A program made the position numbers and the translations under genes. The notes under the pieces are model-generated. The model saw nothing but the letters and a program-made list of their open reading frames with translations, made no database searches and was not told where the DNA came from. A stretch of DNA of 60,196 nucleotides from Coriobacteriia bacterium (GTDB lineage Bacteria > Actinomycetota > Coriobacteriia > Coriobacteriales > UBA8131): the NCBI GenBank assembly GCA_009784425.1, contig WRBR01000003.1:1-60196 (forward strand), given 5' to 3'. Shown piece after piece: positions 56,896 through 60,196 of the stretch (position 1 is its first letter; each line of letters opens with the position of its first letter).

Positions 56896-58788
56896 TCAAG
56901 AAAGGAGTTGGTTGTCGGTGCCGTTGGTACGCACTATCCAGAGGCTGCCGCCGTCATCGAGGTTTTTGTAGACTATCCAGTCTTGGCTCACGCAGAAATT
57001 GTCGCATTTCGCTGTGACCAGTACTTCGCTGCTGGCTCCGTCATGGCTCACGAGCCGGAGCTTCTGGTCTGCGTCAACGAAGAAGACCCCCAGTGAGCAG
57101 GCGTTGTTAAACGATGCCGTGGGATAATAGAGCCGCTCGGTGGGGCCGCCGCCCAGGTCCATGCTGAGCAGGGCTCCGGGGATGGAGAAATCACTGAAGT
57201 AAATCCTTGAGTCGTAGAGCGAAATCCAGGCGCTCCTGATGTCGTAGAGTTGTTCTTCCGCGCCGGTTTCAAGATTGGCACGATAAAGCGTTTCTTCATC
57301 CTTAGTGTTAGTGAAATACTGGTAACCGTCAACGATGTTGCGATAGAAGACTGAGCCGTAGTCGCTTACCTTGCGCATGCCGGAGCCGTCAAAGCCGATG
57401 GTATAGAGGTTCAGGGAATCCTCGCCGTTCTCAAAATAAAGCGTATCGCTGTCTATGTAAATATCTCCTAGAGCAACTCCGCAGATCAGGGAGGTCTCGC
57501 CCGTAGTGGGGTCAGCGCAAAAGAGACCCGGAATGTCGCGCGCATAGTAGAGCATGCCCTGATAGAAATTCATCGCCCTCGCTTTTTTTGCGCTCACCAC
57601 CAAGCGCCCAATTGAGCCGTCTGACTCGAGGACATAGACCCCATCGCTCAGTGCAACGTAGGTTTCTTCATCACCTTCAACAAGAAAGCCGCCGTTGTTG
57701 ATGTTTCCGGGCAGGTTGCCGGTTATCGCTGAGTTGAACAACTGTCCGCCGGCACCTGAAGGAGAGCTGCTGGCTCCCTGGCTTTGGCTCTGACTTTGAC
57801 CCTGGCTAGGCTCTTGCTGCTGCACAACCGCAGTGTCTGCAGGCGTCTCGATTGGTGTGACCTGAGTGCCTGCGCCCACCAAAGAAGCAATCCTTGCAGG
57901 CACGTCGGCATACACAAACAGGCCGCCCAGTGCGAGCGCAGCCACAAGGCTTGCGGCTATCCCCAAAGCCAGCTTTGGGCTCCGGCTCTGGCTCTTGTCA
58001 ATAAAGCGCCTGATCTCTGCTTCTGAGGTAAAGCGGTCAGCAGGGTCAAAGGCAATGCATCGGTTGATGAGCGCGAGCAACCGCTTATCCTTGATGCGCT
58101 CATGCAGATCTTGCCTGTTGGGGCTTCCGGTTGCAAGGTACACAAGCACAATGCCCATAGCGTAGATGTCGGTCTGCGCCGTGGACTGAGCATAACCGTA
58201 TTGCTCAGGCGGGGCGTAGGGCAGGGTGCCCGCGTAGTGCGTGTCGGAGTCAGAGCCCGGTTTATGCACGCGCGCTATGCCAAAGTCAGTCAGCGCAATG
58301 GACCCGTCGGGCTTGAGGATGATGTTCTGCGGCTTGATATCACGGTGGATAACCGGGGGCACTTGGTGGTGCAGGTATTCGAGTATGTCGCAGAGCTTGC
58401 GCGCATACGTAAAGATGTCCTTTGATGTCATGGTTTGTTGCGCCATCACGGCATCCAGGGGTCGCCCGTGGATGAACTCGCGAATGATGAAACTCTTGCT
58501 CTCAGTAGCAAGTGCGCCATAGGTCTTAGGGACACCCGGGTGATTGAGCCTGGAGAGAATCGCAGCCTCTGCATCAGCCCTGTCTCCCGAGCTGTTTGTG
58601 GTAACTCGGAGAATCGCCTTTCCCCCCGTGCGCTTATCCGTAACCAGGTAGACCTCTTTGTTTGTTTCGTATTTCAAGCAGCTGTCAAAGCTGTAGAGCT
58701 CGAGGATCTCCTTCGGCCAATCGCCGTTTTGAACCTCACCGTCCAACGCCTCGTGATAGGTATCTAAGAATTCGCTGACATCACTCAT
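56896..58788 (-). CDS. membrane Ser/Thr protein kinase with DUF5050-like ectodomain
   Basis: 630 residues. Kinase domain (about 30-265): HRDIKPQNIIL (148-158), TDFGIARV (167-174), GTLPYAPPEQYG and DIYAMGIVLVYLATG. At the beta-3 lysine site the sequence is KAILRVTT, so Arg61 takes the place of the usual Lys; the helix-C Glu is likely Glu74. A membrane helix (about 273-295) leads to a Gln/Ser-rich linker and a ~270-residue ectodomain of short SLNLYTIGFDGSGMRKV-like repeats, resembling the DUF5050 beta-propeller. Start ATG 58788 behind GGAGTGAGG. Confidence 0.85.
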   Translation of the reverse strand: MSDVSEFLDTYHEALDGEVQNGDWPKEILELYSFDSCLKYETNKEVYLVTDKRTGGKAILRVTTNSSGDRADAEAAILSRLNHPGVPKTYGALATESKSFIIREFIHGRPLDAVMAQQTMTSKDIFTYARKLCDILEYLHHQVPPVIHRDIKPQNIILKPDGSIALTDFGIARVHKPGSDSDTHYAGTLPYAPPEQYGYAQSTAQTDIYAMGIVLVYLATGSPNRQDLHERIKDKRLLALINRCIAFDPADRFTSEAEIRRFIDKSQSRSPKLALGIAASLVAALALGGLFVYADVPARIASLVGAGTQVTPIETPADTAVVQQQEPSQGQSQSQSQGASSSPSGAGGQLFNSAITGNLPGNINNGGFLVEGDEETYVALSDGVYVLESDGSIGRLVVSAKKARAMNFYQGMLYYARDIPGLFCADPTTGETSLICGVALGDIYIDSDTLYFENGEDSLNLYTIGFDGSGMRKVSDYGSVFYRNIVDGYQYFTNTKDEETLYRANLETGAEEQLYDIRSAWISLYDSRIYFSDFSIPGALLSMDLGGGPTERLYYPTASFNNACSLGVFFVDADQKLRLVSHDGASSEVLVTAKCDNFCVSQDWIVYKNLDDGGSLWIVRTNGTDNQLLS

Positions 58789-58892
58789 GTAGCCTCACTC
58801 CTTCAAGGTTTCAGGATACCAGAAAGTCTACTGGGTACTTTATACATCATGGTCTGCTTGGAGCAGACATTTAAGAAGGAGAAGCGAGCCTC

Positions 58893-60059
58893 TTAACCCC
58901 CGTTGTGTTTGACCTCGATGCTGTTGCCTTCGAGGCGCATGGTGAGGTTGCCGTCGAGTAACTCAAGCAGTTCCGCGCCAACGAGTTTGTAGCGCCAGCC
59001 GGTAAGGATTCGCAGGCCCTCGCGCTCTCCGGAGGCAAGGCCTGCCAGCTCATCTTTATTAACCAGCATTGAGGGAGTGACCTGGTTGTCTCGGGCTCGC
59101 TGATTGATGAGTGCACGGAGCAGGTCGTTAGCCGCCGGATTTGTGGCAATCCTAAAGCTTGGATGACCTCGCTTGGGCAGTTGCTCAGGAGTCAGATTAA
59201 GGCCACGTTCTACGGCATCGAGTATCTCGCCACTCCAATGGTGCCCAAGTTGGCTCTCGGCTCCCCTCAGGTGAAAAAGATCCCGGGTATTAGTAGGCGA
59301 TAAGCGGGCAATCTCAATCAGCAGCTCGTCAGTGACTATCCACTTTCTGGGAAGATTGCGCTTGCTGGCTATCAGATCACGCGTAACAGCCACCTCTTTA
59401 AGCACACCCAGCTGTGCATGCGAAAGCGATGAAGAGTGCTTGATTTTACGCCAGGAAAGATCAGGATGCGAACAATAGCGATCTACATCCGCCAGGGCAG
59501 CAAAGTCTTCCTCGAGCCATTCCAGGCGTCCAAGCTGCTCCAACTGGTCATACATCTTTTGATAAATCCTCGGCAGATAGCGCACGTCATCAAGTGCATA
59601 CTCAATCTGCGTATCAGTGAGCGGACGATAATTCCATTCGCTGAAGGAGAGCGCCTTAGAGAGCCTTACCCCGGCAAACTCCCTCACGAGCGTGCGTAGT
59701 GAGGCCTGCTGCGGCATGCCAAGAAGCTCTGCGGCCAGCTGAATGTCAAAAAGCGGCTCAGGTATTAAGGTGAGGTAATGGTAGATGAGCTCAAGATCCT
59801 GCTCCCCGGCGTGAAAGACCTTGACGATATCCGGGGAAAGAAAAAGCCCTTTGAGAGGTGAAATGTCCTCAAGGGCCAGGGGGTCAACGATGACAGAGCG
59901 CTCCGGCGTTGCCAGTTGCAAAAGGCACAGCTGCGGAAAAAAGGTGCGCTCACGGATGAACTCGGTGTCAACAGCTAATACGGACGCTGCGCTAGCCTCC
60001 TCAATGAACAAAGCAAGCTTCTCAGAGGTATCAAGGTAATCGCGGCTTGTCTCGGACAA
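58893..60059 (-). CDS. rnd: ribonuclease D
   Basis: 388 residues from TTG 60059, behind AAAAAGGAG. 3' exonuclease for tRNA processing. DEDD motifs: AVDTEFIRER (Asp, Glu), VFHAGEQDLELI (Asp), and YALDDVRYL (Tyr-x3-Asp). An HRDC domain (about 205-290, HAQLGVLKEVAVTRDLIASK) follows and a second HRDC-like region ends the protein. ATG 60089 upstream lies within the -10 promoter element, so it is unlikely to be the start. Confidence 0.92.
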   Translation of the reverse strand: MSETSRDYLDTSEKLALFIEEASAASVLAVDTEFIRERTFFPQLCLLQLATPERSVIVDPLALEDISPLKGLFLSPDIVKVFHAGEQDLELIYHYLTLIPEPLFDIQLAAELLGMPQQASLRTLVREFAGVRLSKALSFSEWNYRPLTDTQIEYALDDVRYLPRIYQKMYDQLEQLGRLEWLEEDFAALADVDRYCSHPDLSWRKIKHSSSLSHAQLGVLKEVAVTRDLIASKRNLPRKWIVTDELLIEIARLSPTNTRDLFHLRGAESQLGHHWSGEILDAVERGLNLTPEQLPKRGHPSFRIATNPAANDLLRALINQRARDNQVTPSMLVNKDELAGLASGEREGLRILTGWRYKLVGAELLELLDGNLTMRLEGNSIEVKHNGG

Positions 60060-60087
60060 AGGTTCACTCCTTTTTCTTGTTGCGAAC

Positions 60088-60093
60088 ATTGTA
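60088..60093 (-). promoter_or_regulatory. -10 element of rnd
   Basis: Minus strand TACAAT (60093-60088), 28 bases before the TTG start. No strong -35 is visible; TGTCCC at 60116-60111 has the right 17-base spacing. Confidence 0.4.
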
Positions 60094-60108
60094 GCAGTGA
60101 GTGACCCC

Positions 60109-60196
60109 GTGGGACAGAGAGGGACGGGGGTTAGTGTGGTGGAACAGGGGGACGGGGTTAGTGTTCCAATTTGACCAAGGTCAAATTGGAACACTA
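60109..60196. repeat. GGGACGGGG palindrome at the right edge (truncated)
   Basis: A partial arm, GTGGGACAGAGAGGGACGGG (from 60109), then the same palindrome as at 47038: GGTGGAACAGGGGGACGGGG onward (from 60138), centre at about 60177, cut by the window end. The part seen is identical to the copy at 47038. Confidence 0.9.

Noticed and set aside
60060-60194. N-terminal extension of ribonuclease D by 45 residues starting at the window edge
   Set aside because: The extra residues come from the palindrome (which has no stops in this frame) and from the promoter; a good ribosome binding site precedes TTG 60059.

Overview
The window reads as about 60 kb of the chromosome of a Gram-positive, probably actinobacterial bacterium; class Coriobacteriia is my best guess. 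Supporting signs are the moderately high G+C, the order plsX-rnc-smc-ftsY-ffh, trmFO followed by a Xer recombinase, a UbiA/UbiE-type menaquinone pair, an LXG-type (type VII secretion) effector locus, lipoproteins, and a surface protein ending in an LPXTG-like tail. The class assignment is inference. No phage, plasmid, CRISPR or rRNA operon is seen. The sequence is a housekeeping and biosynthetic core crowded with intergenic palindromes.

Left part (1-9.1 kb): the 3' end of argH, then ilvB-ilvN (branched-chain amino acids), a DegV fatty-acid-binding protein, a CoA-disulfide-reductase/rhodanese fusion on the minus strand, a lipoprotein, and a two-gene minus-strand signalling unit (PAS plus degenerate GGDEF, then a tandem HD-GYP).

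Aromatic amino acid operon (9.3-18.3 kb): aroF-tyrA-aroB-aroA-aroC-chorismate mutase-aroE/aroK fusion-aroQ, followed by a DUF6273-type gene and a small membrane protein. Apart from prephenate dehydratase and the last transaminations it encodes the route from erythrose-4-phosphate and PEP to chorismate and 4-hydroxyphenylpyruvate. It is preceded by a 23-codon leader peptide with six Tyr codons, a terminator hairpin, and a competing upstream segment, which together look like a classical tyrosine attenuator.

18.3-31 kb: a class V aminotransferase with serA (serine), menA and menG (menaquinone), a repeat-rich stretch, tryptophan synthase beta (TrpB2 type) on the minus strand behind a T-box riboswitch with its own promoter, two hipBA modules separated by a phzF-like gene, and a MITE-like inverted repeat.

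31-47 kb: rplS, rnhB, yraN, comM, dprA, an orphan antitoxin-like gene, trmFO, xerC-like, rpmF, plsX, rnc, smc, ftsY and ffh (translation, DNA maintenance and protein targeting).

47-60 kb: tRNA-Val, then a four-gene accessory locus centred on an LXG protein with a probable papain/C39-like peptidase C-terminus, secG, tRNA-Leu, a 1065-residue beta-helix surface protein, a HAD hydrolase, a ketopantoate-reductase-like protein, tRNA-Gly and tRNA-Cys, a membrane Ser/Thr kinase with a sensor-like ectodomain, and ribonuclease D.

The strongest cross-cutting signal is a family of 80-100 bp near-perfect palindromes with the core GGGACGGGGTTAGTGT, many lying right after stop codons. One is inserted in frame between the shikimate dehydrogenase and shikimate kinase domains. 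Another supplies the C-terminus and stop codon of a membrane protein. Other repeats supply the ends of trmFO and argH.
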